A stretch of DNA of 64,000 nt, from the NCBI RefSeq assembly GCF_002906155.1, contig NZ_MUJK01000003.1, positions 620,001 through 684,000 of the forward strand, read 5' to 3'. Within the stretch, counting starts at the first letter, position 1. Every line of letters starts with the position of its first letter. The position numbers were made by a program, and so were the translations under genes. The notes beneath the pieces were generated by a model. It had not been told where the DNA came from and searched no databases. It worked only from the letters and a program-made list of their open reading frames with translations. Positions 16,584 to 25,297 of the stretch are shown piece by piece. The stretch is from Pseudomonas laurylsulfativorans. GTDB taxonomy: Bacteria > Pseudomonadota > Gammaproteobacteria > Pseudomonadales > Pseudomonadaceae.

Positions 16584-17618
16584 TCAGGCAGTGAGACCTC
16601 GCTCTCGCGCCATATCCAGGGCAAGGTCTTCAATCATGTCTTCTTGTCCGCCGACGGTTTTGCGGCGGCCCAGCTCGAGCAGAATTTCATGGGACGGTAC
16701 GCCATACTTGCTCTCAGCCCGCTTTGCAAACAACAGGAATGAGGAGTAAACGCCTGCATACCCCAGCATGAGTGAGTCGCGGTCGACCCTCACAATGTGC
16801 TCCATCATTGGGAAGACTCGTTCTTCCGCAACATCGGCGAGTCTGAACACGTCGACGCCCGTAATGATGCCCATGCGATCGCACACGGCATTGAACACTT
16901 CTAAAGGCGTGTTACCGGCGCCAGCGCCGAGACCGGCAGCAGAGCCATCGATGCGGTTGGCGCCAGCTTCAATCGCTGCTAGCGAGTTGGCGATTGCCAT
17001 GCCCAGGTTGTGATGGCCATGGAAGCCTAATTCAGTTTCCGGATTGAGCGCCTGGCGGACCGAGTCGATGCGAACTCGCACATCCTCGGGCAGCATGTAG
17101 CCGGCTGAGTCGGTAACGTATAGGCAATTGGCTCCGTAGCTCTCCATCAGTTTGGCCTGTTTGACCAGACTCTCAGCGTCGAGCATGTGCGCCATCATCA
17201 GGAAACCAACGGTATCCATGCCTAACTTTCGGCCATACTGAATGTGCTGTTCAGACACATCGGCTTCGCTGCAGTGGGTCGCGACACGAATCGTATGGAC
17301 ACCACAGTCGTACGCCATCTGCAGGTGATCGACGGTGCCGATGCCAGGTAGCAGTAAAGCTGAGACCTTGGCTTGCTTCATCTTTGGAATAACGGCTCGC
17401 AGGTATTGCTCGTCGCTGTGGGCGGGAAAGCCATAGTTGACGGAAGTGCCCCCTAGGCCGTCGCCATGGGTAACTTCGATCAGTTGAACGCCGGCAGCGT
17501 CCAGCCCCGTGGCGACATTGACCATTTCCTCCAGGGTGATCTGATGCCGCTTCGGATGCATGCCGTCGCGCAATGACATGTCGTGTAGTTTAATTTGTTT
17601 GCCGCGTAGGTCGGTCAT
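16584..17618 (-). CDS. hsaF: 4-hydroxy-2-oxoacid aldolase of steroid lower pathway
   Basis: A 344-residue DRE-TIM aldolase of the BphI/MhpE/HsaF type. The motif [15 protein letters not shown] near residues 11-25 gives the metal and base residues (R17, D18, H21), and [29 protein letters not shown] the second metal site. It would split 4-hydroxy-2-oxohexanoate (from ring A) into pyruvate and propanal. The ATG at 17618 has GAGGAG upstream. It starts 22 bases after the hsaG stop; the two enzymes form a channeling complex in this family. The order hydratase, dehydrogenase, aldolase is typical. Confidence 0.93.
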   Translation of the reverse strand: MTDLRGKQIKLHDMSLRDGMHPKRHQITLEEMVNVATGLDAAGVQLIEVTHGDGLGGTSVNYGFPAHSDEQYLRAVIPKMKQAKVSALLLPGIGTVDHLQMAYDCGVHTIRVATHCSEADVSEQHIQYGRKLGMDTVGFLMMAHMLDAESLVKQAKLMESYGANCLYVTDSAGYMLPEDVRVRIDSVRQALNPETELGFHGHHNLGMAIANSLAAIEAGANRIDGSAAGLGAGAGNTPLEVFNAVCDRMGIITGVDVFRLADVAEERVFPMMEHIVRVDRDSLMLGYAGVYSSFLLFAKRAESKYGVPSHEILLELGRRKTVGGQEDMIEDLALDMARERGLTA

Positions 17619-17640
17619 GGCATTTTCTCCTCTGGAGTGT

Positions 17641-18528
17641 TTAAGACTTGAGCATGTCTTCGGCAAACATTTCCGCTGTGCGGGCCGCCGCTGCCGTCAT
17701 GATGTCGAGATTGCCTGCGTACTTGGGTAGGTAGTCGCCAAGGCCTTCAACTTCCATGAAAATCGATACGCGGTTACCGTCAAACACAGGGCCATTCTTC
17801 AGGGTGTATCCGGGCACATACTTTTGTACTTCTTTGATCATGTCGTGCACCGACTTTGTAATCGCGTCACGATCTGGCTCGGTTTCGGTCAGGCAATGGA
17901 TGGTGTCGCGCATGATCAGCGGCGGTTCTGCAGGGTTGATCACGATGATTGCCTTGCCTTCTTTTGCGCCACCGACCTTGACCACTGCACCTGCGGTCGT
18001 TCGTGTAAATTCGTCGATGTTCTTGCGTGTACCTGGGCCGACCGAACGTGAGGACACGGTCGCGACGATCTCACCGTAGGCCACTGGTTGTACCCGAGAC
18101 ACTGCGTTGACCATGGGAATGGTCGCCTGTCCACCACAGGTCACCATGTTGACGTTCATGACTTGTTTACCCAGGTGCTCGACCAGGTTGACTGCCGGTA
18201 CGCAGTAGGGCCCGATGGCCGCTGGCGTGAGGTCAATCATCAGAACGCCCAACTCATTGAGCTTGCGCGAGTTCTCGGCGTGAACGTAGGCCGAGGTGGC
18301 ATCGAAAGCAATTTGGATGTTGTCGGCTTTTACGTGTTGTAGCAGCCCATCAACGCCATCGGCGGTGGTTTTGAGCCCCATCTCTTGTGCGCGTTTCAAG
18401 CCATCGGAATTGGGGTCGATGCCCACCATCCAAACCGGTTCGAGTACTTCGCTGCGTTGGAGCTTGTAAAGCAGGTCGGTGCCGATGTTGCCCGGACCGA
18501 TCAAGGCGCATCTGATTTTGCGTGTCAT
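17641..18528 (-). CDS. hsaG: Acylating acetaldehyde/propanal dehydrogenase
   Basis: A 295-residue MhpF/BphJ/HsaG-type enzyme. The Rossmann motif is at the start ([20 protein letters not shown]) and the catalytic cysteine is C131 in [17 protein letters not shown]. It converts the aldehyde released by HsaF to acyl-CoA with NAD and CoA, giving propanoyl-CoA in the steroid route. It lies between hsaE and hsaF in a leftward three-gene set. Homologues serve many meta-cleavage pathways; the steroid assignment rests on the surrounding genes. Confidence 0.93.
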   Translation of the reverse strand: MTRKIRCALIGPGNIGTDLLYKLQRSEVLEPVWMVGIDPNSDGLKRAQEMGLKTTADGVDGLLQHVKADNIQIAFDATSAYVHAENSRKLNELGVLMIDLTPAAIGPYCVPAVNLVEHLGKQVMNVNMVTCGGQATIPMVNAVSRVQPVAYGEIVATVSSRSVGPGTRKNIDEFTRTTAGAVVKVGGAKEGKAIIVINPAEPPLIMRDTIHCLTETEPDRDAITKSVHDMIKEVQKYVPGYTLKNGPVFDGNRVSIFMEVEGLGDYLPKYAGNLDIMTAAAARTAEMFAEDMLKS

Positions 18529-18560
18529 GGTCAGTTATCTCGCTTGAGTGAAGGGAAGGC

Positions 18561-19388
18561 TCATTCAATGAAACGAATCGAGGCAGTGCCGATGCCGCTG
18601 ATACTCAGGTCAAAGCGATCACCAGCCTGAACCGGCACGAGTGGGACCAACGATCCGGAGAGGATGATTTCACCGGCGCGCAAAGGCATGCCGAATGCGC
18701 CAAGCGTATTGGCCAACCAAGCAACGGCCTCTGCCGGATGGCCCTGCACAGCCGAGCCCAGACCGCTGGAGTGCAGTTCACCATTACGGTTCATATCCAG
18801 GCGCACATTGGCGAGGTCGAGGTCGCTAGGATCGATCCGGTTTTGCCCCAGTACAAAGACACCGCAGGATGCGTTGTCCGCGATGGTGTCCTGGATGGCT
18901 ATCTTCCAGTCCTTGATGCGTGAATCGACTATCTCGAAACACGCCACCACTGATTCAGTGGCGCGCAACACGTCCTGCTGGGTGATACCAGGGCCGAGAA
19001 GTTCATCTTTTAGGATGAAGGCAATCTCGCCTTCCGCGCGTGGCTGAATCAGGTTTGCCTGTTTAATGCTGATGCACGCGTCATCTGCAAACTGCATCCG
19101 ATCGGTCAGGAAACCGAAATCGGGCTGATGAACACCGAGCATTTCCTGGACCGGCTTGCTGGTAACACCAATCTTTTTGCCGATGACGATCTCGCCGTTC
19201 GCCTGGCGCATCTTCAATATCTGAAGCGAGATGCCATAGGCTTCTTCAATGCTCAGCGAGGCGCTGCTGGTCAGGGGCGCGATCGTCGAGCCTTCGCGCA
19301 GAGCTTGGTACAGGCGCTCGGCAAGTGGATGCGGCTCAGTGGTGTCTTGAGGGTGGGCATTCTCTATAGGTTCAATTTCAGGTGGCAT
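18561..19388 (-). CDS. hsaE: 2-hydroxy-dienoate hydratase of steroid lower pathway
   Basis: A 275-residue hydratase of the MhpD/HsaE/TesE family. Family stretches are IGKKIGVTSKPVQEMLGVHQPDFGFLTDRM, PRAEGEIAFILKDEL and FEIVDSRIKDWKIAIQDTIADNASCGVFVLG, which supply metal-binding acidic residues. It would hydrate 2-hydroxyhexa-2,4-dienoate, the ring A product released by HsaD. The N-terminus (about 20 residues) is longer than in some homologues, but AAGAGG precedes the ATG at 19388. It is first in the hsaE-hsaG-hsaF set and divergent from the MFS gene at 19612. Confidence 0.92.
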   Translation of the reverse strand: MPPEIEPIENAHPQDTTEPHPLAERLYQALREGSTIAPLTSSASLSIEEAYGISLQILKMRQANGEIVIGKKIGVTSKPVQEMLGVHQPDFGFLTDRMQFADDACISIKQANLIQPRAEGEIAFILKDELLGPGITQQDVLRATESVVACFEIVDSRIKDWKIAIQDTIADNASCGVFVLGQNRIDPSDLDLANVRLDMNRNGELHSSGLGSAVQGHPAEAVAWLANTLGAFGMPLRAGEIILSGSLVPLVPVQAGDRFDLSISGIGTASIRFIE

Positions 19389-19472
19389 TCGACTGTCCTC
19401 TTGTCAGGCCTGGTCGAATCATGACGCAAGCGCATCAGGCCGCCCTGATCAGCTTGGATTACATTTTGAATT

Positions 19473-19486
19473 TTTTAGGCCTAAAA
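19473..19486. promoter_or_regulatory. 14-bp palindrome in the hsaE/MFS divergent region
   Basis: TTTTAGGCCTAAAA is a perfect palindrome between hsaE (leftward) and the MFS gene (rightward). The position fits an operator for both. A shorter relative, CTAGGCCTAG, lies at 45788-45797 upstream of hsaD. Confidence 0.5.
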
Positions 19487-19611
19487 CTCACTCTGTCGAT
19501 GTGCAAGGCCGTGGTGATTTTTCCAAGGTTTCCCTGGTTTTAATCTGAATTGACGAGGCGCGGCAGGAGAGGGCGCGTTCAATATCAATTTAAATTAACG
19601 GGGAGATGCGG

Positions 19612-20991
19612 GTGAACAGCCTTTCTGAAACTGATTCACCACTTGAGCTATCGACGCAGCAGCGAGCCCGGGCCATGTTGGGCGTGTATGCCGTGCTGTT
19701 CTTGCTCGGACTGGAAACCACCATCGGTGGCAGCATCCTTCCACTGGCAGCGAATGAGCTGCATGGCCTTGAGCGTTTCCCGCTGACGGGCACTTTGCAG
19801 ATGCTCGCGTCCGCGTGTGCTACGCCCATCACTGCACGGCTGGGTGATATGTATGGCCGCAAGCGACTGCTGCGGGGATCAATCGCATTGCTTTGCCTTG
19901 CCGGTATCGGCAGTGCCATGGCGTTGTCGATGGATCAATTGTTGGCGATGCGCGTGCTCAATGGCATCGCTCTTGGCATGATGGCAGCCACGGCCTTTGC
20001 TGTGCCGGCGGATGTCTTTCCAGATCCTGCGCAACGAGTCCGTTGGCAGAGCGTCAGCGGTATCATGTTCGCCTTGTCGAGCAGCATCGGGCCTTTACTC
20101 GGCGCCACGCTTAGTGATGCGTTCGGTTGGCGCTCGTCGCTGTTTGTGGTGCCCGTGGTAGGCATTCCGGTGCTGATGGTGCTGTGTTTTATTCCACCTA
20201 ACAGAACAGTGCATATTCAGCCTCAGCGGTTTGATGTGCTCGGCGGCGGCTTGCTGTGTGTCTTCATCGTTTCTTCACTCATGGCTTTGCAAGAACGTTT
20301 GGGAGATGTCCGGTCCATAGCATCCTTTGTGGGGTGGTGGCTGCTGTGCGGTCTTGTACTGACGAGTCTTTGGCGACACCAGTTGCGGGTAGCGCAGCCA
20401 ATTCTGGCGCTTGATATTTTGCTCAACAGAGGCGCCCGACAGATCATATTTTCGACGTTGCTCAGTGGGGCGGTGCTGTTCATTCTGTTCTTCTACAGTC
20501 CGACCCTGCTGCATACTGTCGGTGGGCTGAGCATGGTCGAAGCCGGCGTGGCGATGATTCCAATGCTGGTAGGCATGCCCGTTGGCAGCGTACTCAACGG
20601 CCTGCTATTCCGTCGCCAGCGTCGACCACAGCGGTTGATGGCATTGGGCGCATTGTTGCTGTTCTCAGGATGCGGGCTTCTATCACTATTGGCGCCGGGA
20701 AGTTCGTCGGGCTACATTTTTACCAGTTTTGGTTTATGTGGCCTGGGATTGGGTGTCATTAATCAAAATCAAATGCTGTTCATGCAGATGGCCGCGCCTG
20801 CGCAGCATGTTGGTAGTGCCACAGGCCTGATTTCAACGGCGCGCACTTACGGCGGGGCGCTTGGCAGTGCGCTACTGGGATTGGCGCTGGGGGTAAGCGC
20901 CATTGATCATGCACTGAGTGTGGGCCTGCTTTTTTCGGTGATAGCGTCGGCATTGCTGATCCCTCTCAGCCTGAGATTGCATCTGCATTGA
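19612..20991 (+). CDS. MFS transporter (DHA2-like)
   Basis: A 459-residue membrane protein with about 12-14 hydrophobic segments and the MFS loop motif GDMYGRKRLLRGS after the second. It resembles drug:H+ antiporters of the DHA2 type. GGGGAG lies too close to an ATG at 19606, so the GTG at 19612 is the better start. It stands alone and divergent from hsaE. In this island it may move steroid intermediates or export toxic ones; the substrate is unknown. Confidence 0.85.
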   Translation: MNSLSETDSPLELSTQQRARAMLGVYAVLFLLGLETTIGGSILPLAANELHGLERFPLTGTLQMLASACATPITARLGDMYGRKRLLRGSIALLCLAGIGSAMALSMDQLLAMRVLNGIALGMMAATAFAVPADVFPDPAQRVRWQSVSGIMFALSSSIGPLLGATLSDAFGWRSSLFVVPVVGIPVLMVLCFIPPNRTVHIQPQRFDVLGGGLLCVFIVSSLMALQERLGDVRSIASFVGWWLLCGLVLTSLWRHQLRVAQPILALDILLNRGARQIIFSTLLSGAVLFILFFYSPTLLHTVGGLSMVEAGVAMIPMLVGMPVGSVLNGLLFRRQRRPQRLMALGALLLFSGCGLLSLLAPGSSSGYIFTSFGLCGLGLGVINQNQMLFMQMAAPAQHVGSATGLISTARTYGGALGSALLGLALGVSAIDHALSVGLLFSVIASALLIPLSLRLHLH

Positions 20992-21032
20992 GGCATCAAC
21001 GCTGCGTTAGCATTACGCGTTACTGCAGTGAG

Positions 21033-21068
21033 CAATGCCGTTCGACGCATCGACGTTGTACGGCATTG
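21033..21068. terminator. Possible bidirectional terminator stem
   Basis: CAATGCCGT (21033-21041) pairs perfectly with ACGGCATTG (21060-21068), across 18 bases, between the convergent MFS and ketosteroid isomerase genes. There is no T run, so termination is only likely from position. Confidence 0.4.
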
Positions 21069-21108
21069 AGAACCTACGACGTTCTGGGAATTTCCTACAG
21101 GGTCTGGA

Positions 21109-21495
21109 TCAAGTGAGCTCGGGCATTTCGATGTCTCCTGGCCCAAAGTAGGCACGCATCGAGTTGATTAGGCCTTCTTCGGTAAAGGTCATGACGTCGA
21201 TGACCTTAACTCGTCCTTCCCCTTGAGGGGTCGTCACTACGGCATCGAACGCCATGGCCGCAGCATCGCCGTGGGAGGCACGGATGGGGGCAGATAGCCT
21301 CAGGACTGAACCATAGGCCATAGAGGCACGGTAGAACGCCTCGATCTGCACCTTGCCGCTTTTGGCAGGCGTGCCGTAGGGGTCTTCGACGGTTGCGTCG
21401 TCGCTGTACAATGCGACAACGGCGTCCAGGTCGTTACGATTGAAGGCGTCGATGTAGGACTGCATGGCGTTCTTCATCTGTGCTTCGGTAGGCAT
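21109..21495 (-). CDS. ksi: Delta5-3-ketosteroid isomerase
   Basis: A 128-residue protein close in pattern to the classical ketosteroid isomerases of Comamonas testosteroni and Pseudomonas putida. The catalytic residues are in place: Y14 (MQSYIDAF), D38 (DDATVEDPYG) and the second aspartate at about residue 100 (KVIDVMTF). It moves the C5-C6 double bond of 3-keto steroids into conjugation at C4-C5. It is the last gene of the leftward side-chain operon, 13 bases after the SDR gene. Its presence suggests that delta5-steroids can be handled too. Confidence 0.93.
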   Translation of the reverse strand: MPTEAQMKNAMQSYIDAFNRNDLDAVVALYSDDATVEDPYGTPAKSGKVQIEAFYRASMAYGSVLRLSAPIRASHGDAAAMAFDAVVTTPQGEGRVKVIDVMTFTEEGLINSMRAYFGPGDIEMPELT

Positions 21496-21508
21496 ATCAG
21501 CTTCCTTG

Positions 21509-22492
21509 TTAACCGGCTTCTGGGGCGGGTAATTTCTGCATGTTTGGGGTGAGTTGCTCGAAGTCCACTCCAGTCAGCAGGACCGAAGTCTCCCACAGCC
21601 ACGTGCTCATTTCAGCGGCCAAGGCGCTGGCAGCGATTTTGGCCGGAGCGGGGGAACCTTTCATTTCGCCGAACCCGCGCGGGCCGTAAAACCCGCCGGG
21701 GTCAATGGGGGCCACGGTAGCGCCATACAAGAGGGGCAGGGTGCCCTGTTGGGCGTCCTGACCGAGCAGCGGCATGACGACGGAAAGGGCCAGATTCACC
21801 AAGCGATCCTTCCAGCGCAGAGTGCCCTGGCGGTTACGGTTGGCGCCGATGTTGGTACGAGCCACACCCGGGTGAGCGGCAACGCTGGTCAAGGTGACTC
21901 CCGCCTGATTGGCACGACGTTGCAATTCACGGGCAAACATCAGGTTAGCCAGTTTCGTCTGGCTGTAGGCGCGTTGCGCTTCGTAGTTGCGCTCTATTTG
22001 CAGGTCACTGCGGTCGAACCAACCTTGCTTGTGAACCAAGCTGGAGGTCGTGACGATGCGTGCAGAGGGGGTAGCGAGCAATAGCGGAAGCAAGCGACCG
22101 GTCAGGGCAAAGTGACCAAGGTGGCCAATGCCAAAGGTCAACTCAAAACCATCCACGGTAGTTCGTCGTGTACTTAGCGGATGGATACCCGCGTTGTTGA
22201 ACAGTATGTTCAAGGGTTGGCGCTGTGCAAGCAACTGGTCGCTGAAATGCTCGATTGATCTTAGGTTACCCAGGTCTAGGACCTTGAAATCGACCTTGGC
22301 GCCTGCGCGCAGGTATCGGATACGTTTGACTGCGGCGGCGCCTCCCACTTCATCACGGTCGACCATCAGCACCTGCGCACCTGCCAATGCCAAGGCACGT
22401 GCTGCCTCGTAACCAATACCACTGGCCGCGCCTGTCACAAGTGCGCGTTTGCCGGCGAGGTTGGGCATCTTTGACTCCCCCCAATCATCCAT
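21509..22492 (-). CDS. Short-chain dehydrogenase/reductase
   Basis: A 327-residue SDR of the retinol-dehydrogenase-like group. It has the cofactor motif TGAASGIGYEAARALA, NNAGIH, and the catalytic set S (TTSS), YSQTK. The length exceeds classical 250-residue SDRs because of a C-terminal extension (FYGPRGFGEMKGSPAPAKIA). It probably oxidises or reduces a steroid hydroxyl/keto group; the position is unknown. Two starts are plausible: ATG 22492, which overlaps the MFS stop and has GAGGAG, and ATG 22450 (MPNLAGKRALV), which has GGGGAG. Confidence 0.85.
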   Translation of the reverse strand: MDDWGESKMPNLAGKRALVTGAASGIGYEAARALALAGAQVLMVDRDEVGGAAAVKRIRYLRAGAKVDFKVLDLGNLRSIEHFSDQLLAQRQPLNILFNNAGIHPLSTRRTTVDGFELTFGIGHLGHFALTGRLLPLLLATPSARIVTTSSLVHKQGWFDRSDLQIERNYEAQRAYSQTKLANLMFARELQRRANQAGVTLTSVAAHPGVARTNIGANRNRQGTLRWKDRLVNLALSVVMPLLGQDAQQGTLPLLYGATVAPIDPGGFYGPRGFGEMKGSPAPAKIAASALAAEMSTWLWETSVLLTGVDFEQLTPNMQKLPAPEAG

Positions 22493-23708
22493 TGGTACTC
22501 TCCTCATTTTTTTTGTGTGGCATGGCGAAGGACATCAGGCCGGCCAGTGCGAGTAACCCGGCGGTGCAGCCCAGTGCAAGTGCGTAGGAGCCGTGCTCGG
22601 CAATCAGGCCAATGAGGATTGGCCCAATGACCATCCCCAGGTCAGCGGACATTTGATAGCTGGCGATTACGGTACCTCCGCGACCATCAGCGACGTCACC
22701 GGCGATAGCCGCAGCCGATGTTGCGCAGAAGGCTGTGCCTAGCCCCATGAGCGCCATTCCCGTCAGATAAGTCGACAGCGACTCTCCGATCAGGATTGTC
22801 AGAAAGCTGCACAGGACCAGCGCCAAGCCCAGCATCAGAGTCGGTTTTCTGCCCCACGTATCGACAAGTTGCCCGGAATTGGGCAAGAGAATTGTCTGTG
22901 CCAGCGCGCCTATTGTCAGACCTATGCCAATCCATTTGGCTGGTTGTTGTAGTACCACCAGCAGAAACAGCGGAAGAATTGAGACCCTGACACCGTACAC
23001 GGCGAAGCCGATGGCAAAGTTGCCGGCGATGGCGGCACGGTAGGTTGGCAAGCGCAGCGCTTGAGCAACACTGACAGGCCGCTTGCCGGTCGTCAGTTGC
23101 GCTGACCTTTGATGACGTAGGTGCCGAAGCAGAATCAGCGCAACGACACAGGCGGCGCCCGCGCCAGCACCATAAATAAAGAACGGCAGGCGTACCGACA
23201 TGCCTACGAACAGGCTGCCAATCGCCGGCCCAGTAACAGTCCCGACGTAGTACGCGCCCATGAACAGCCCCGAAGCACGCCCCCGGTGACTTGCGTCAGT
23301 AGTACGCAACATCAGGCTCATCGCAGATATGCTATAGAGGATCGAGCCGACTCCGCAAAAGCCGCGAAACACCAGCAGTTCGCTGGCCGAGGTAGCCATC
23401 CCGGCACCGACACTACTCAGTGCCAGTACCGCCAATCCTCCGCAGAGTAGGCGGTACTCGCCCAGCCGATTCACGAGGCGTCCTCCTGGCCAGGCCATCA
23501 GCAGTCGGGCGAAGGGGAAGGACGCGATGATCATGCCGATCATTGTGCTGCCCACGCCGAGTGACTGGCCGAAGACGGGAATCGCAGGTGACTGTATGCC
23601 AAAGCCCACGGCGGAAATAAAACTGATGACACACAGGCAACGCACTTCCCCGGAAATGCCACTCAGCCAGCCCGAGCTTGTAGGGCTGCGACTCATATCA
23701 ACGGCCAT
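22485..23708 (-). CDS. MFS transporter (DHA1-like) in side-chain operon
   Basis: A 407-residue protein with 12 predicted membrane spans and the typical MFS signature after span 2 (GGRLVNRLGEYRLLCGG). It belongs to the DHA1/YfcJ-like group by pattern. Its start overlaps the end of the enoyl-CoA hydratase gene by 11 bases and its stop overlaps the SDR start, so it is translated within the operon. It is a candidate inner-membrane carrier for steroid acids or for pathway intermediates; no substrate can be read from sequence. Confidence 0.87.
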   Translation of the reverse strand: MAVDMSRSPTSSGWLSGISGEVRCLCVISFISAVGFGIQSPAIPVFGQSLGVGSTMIGMIIASFPFARLLMAWPGGRLVNRLGEYRLLCGGLAVLALSSVGAGMATSASELLVFRGFCGVGSILYSISAMSLMLRTTDASHRGRASGLFMGAYYVGTVTGPAIGSLFVGMSVRLPFFIYGAGAGAACVVALILLRHLRHQRSAQLTTGKRPVSVAQALRLPTYRAAIAGNFAIGFAVYGVRVSILPLFLLVVLQQPAKWIGIGLTIGALAQTILLPNSGQLVDTWGRKPTLMLGLALVLCSFLTILIGESLSTYLTGMALMGLGTAFCATSAAAIAGDVADGRGGTVIASYQMSADLGMVIGPILIGLIAEHGSYALALGCTAGLLALAGLMSFAMPHKKNEESTNG

Positions 23709-24507
23709 GAAAGGTGGCGGAGCGTTTCTCCACGAATGCGCTAGCCGCTTCGATGTGGTCGTTGCTGAGAAAGGTGGCCGCCTCTAGATGCAATCCAGTC
23801 TCCATAACGAGTTCGCTACGATGCTTGAGAATTTTGTTCAGGGTGCGTTTGGTGCCCTGCAGGGCAAGCGGTGGTAGCGCGGCCATGCGCTGGGCAATGG
23901 CGATGGCTTGCTCCTGAAGCTCAGCGCAAGGTACCGCACGTAACGCCAGTCCCAGGCGAGCAGCTTCGACACCGTTGAGGCGATCACCGGTCATCAAGTA
24001 GTACTTGGCGGCGCCTAAGGGCATTGCCAATGGCCAGATGAGCGCACCACCGTCTCCGGCGACCAGACCGATGGGGACGTGAGTGTCGGCGATCTGTGCG
24101 TCTTCGGCCATGATCACCACATCGCACATCAGTGCGAGTGTTGCGCCGAGCCCCATCGCGTAGCCGTGTACCGCTGCCACGATGGGTTGTGGAACCGCCA
24201 CAAACAACTCAATCAGGCGCGCCGCGCTCTCGGTGACCAAGGCAATGTCTTCGTAGGGTGTGCGCTCTACCTTCGGAGCGTCAGCGAATGCTTTGACATC
24301 CCCCCCGACACAGAAGGCGCGACCGGCGCCACAGAGTACCACGGCTCGAACGCTGACGTCATGGCGCAGGTCTGCGAGTATCGTTTCCAGTCCTTCGTGC
24401 ATGTCATCGCCAATCGCATTAAGGCGGTCGGGGCGGTTGAGGGTCAGGGTCAGTACCCCCTCTTGTTGTTCAGCGAGGATGCTGCGAAAACGTCCGTAAT
24501 CGGGCAT
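23698..24507 (-). CDS. Enoyl-CoA hydratase/isomerase family protein
   Basis: A 269-residue crotonase-fold protein. Oxyanion-hole motifs are RAVVLCGAGRAFCVGGDVKAFA and VAAVHGYAMGLGATLALMCDVVI; LIWPLAMPLGAAKYYLMTGDRL gives the usual trimer region. One catalytic glutamate position carries a glycine/aspartate (VAGDGGALIW), so it may not be a standard hydratase. It is the second of two crotonase genes in tandem in the side-chain operon. Likely substrates are steroid acyl-CoAs. AAGGAG precedes the ATG. Confidence 0.87.
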   Translation of the reverse strand: MPDYGRFRSILAEQQEGVLTLTLNRPDRLNAIGDDMHEGLETILADLRHDVSVRAVVLCGAGRAFCVGGDVKAFADAPKVERTPYEDIALVTESAARLIELFVAVPQPIVAAVHGYAMGLGATLALMCDVVIMAEDAQIADTHVPIGLVAGDGGALIWPLAMPLGAAKYYLMTGDRLNGVEAARLGLALRAVPCAELQEQAIAIAQRMAALPPLALQGTKRTLNKILKHRSELVMETGLHLEAATFLSNDHIEAASAFVEKRSATFHGR

Positions 24508-24538
24508 GAGAGACTCCTTGGAATGAGAGGAACCGGGG

Positions 24539-25297
24539 TTAACGACGTTTGAGTTTTTCCTGCATCGCGGCTCGGGCTTGAGCGCGTTCAGGGCAGAGCA
24601 GGGCCAGGTTCTGCATCGTGACTTCGGCCTCCAGTTGCTCTGCGAGGCTGTGCTGTGTGGCTTGCGCCAAGAGTCGTTTGGTCAGGCCGACGGCGCGTCC
24701 GGGTTTGGCTGACAGTTCGGCGGCCATGTACAGGGCGCGGGCCAGCAGTTGGTCAGGTTCCAGGATTTCGCATACCAGCCCCCAGGCCAGTGCTTCATCC
24801 ACGTTGAGTCGGTGATTACTACTCAGCCAGGAGAACGCTTTGGTATAGCCGAGCAGGCGGGTGATATACCAACTGCCGCCCGCATCGGGCACCAGACCGA
24901 TGTCGACGAACGCCGGAACGAATTTGGCGTTTGTTGAGGCTATACGGATATCGGCGGCACAGGCCAACGAAAGTCCCGCACCTGCGGCTGCACCGTTGAT
25001 AGCGGCAATCACAGGCTTGTCTAGCGCCGCCATGGCTAACGTGTGGGCGTTGAAGGTATGCCTTAGCGTGTTATGCCCCGCATCCTCGGTTTTATGTACG
25101 GCATTGAGATCGGCGCCGGCGCAGAAGCCGCGGCCATTACCGGTGAGTACGACCGCACGAATGTCCGGGTAACTTGCTTCGTGCCAGGCGTCGGAGAGCT
25201 CGCGGTGCAGCTCGCTGTTGAAGGCATTCAAAGAGTCAGGGCGATTGAGCGTGATCAAAAGAACCGGGCCATGCCGCTCGCGCAGAACCACATTCAT
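24539..25297 (-). CDS. Enoyl-CoA hydratase/isomerase family protein
   Basis: A 252-residue crotonase. Motifs are RAVVLTGNGRGFCAGADLNAVH and IAAINGAAAGAGLSLACAADIRIAS, then VDIGLVPDAGGSWYITRLLG, where an aspartate stands where many hydratases have the second glutamate. Such variants can be isomerases or ring hydrolases. Its ATG overlaps the stop of the thiolase-like gene (ATGA), so the two are translationally coupled. Role in steroid side-chain or ring breakdown is inferred from the operon. Confidence 0.88.
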   Translation of the reverse strand: MNVVLRERHGPVLLITLNRPDSLNAFNSELHRELSDAWHEASYPDIRAVVLTGNGRGFCAGADLNAVHKTEDAGHNTLRHTFNAHTLAMAALDKPVIAAINGAAAGAGLSLACAADIRIASTNAKFVPAFVDIGLVPDAGGSWYITRLLGYTKAFSWLSSNHRLNVDEALAWGLVCEILEPDQLLARALYMAAELSAKPGRAVGLTKRLLAQATQHSLAEQLEAEVTMQNLALLCPERAQARAAMQEKLKRR

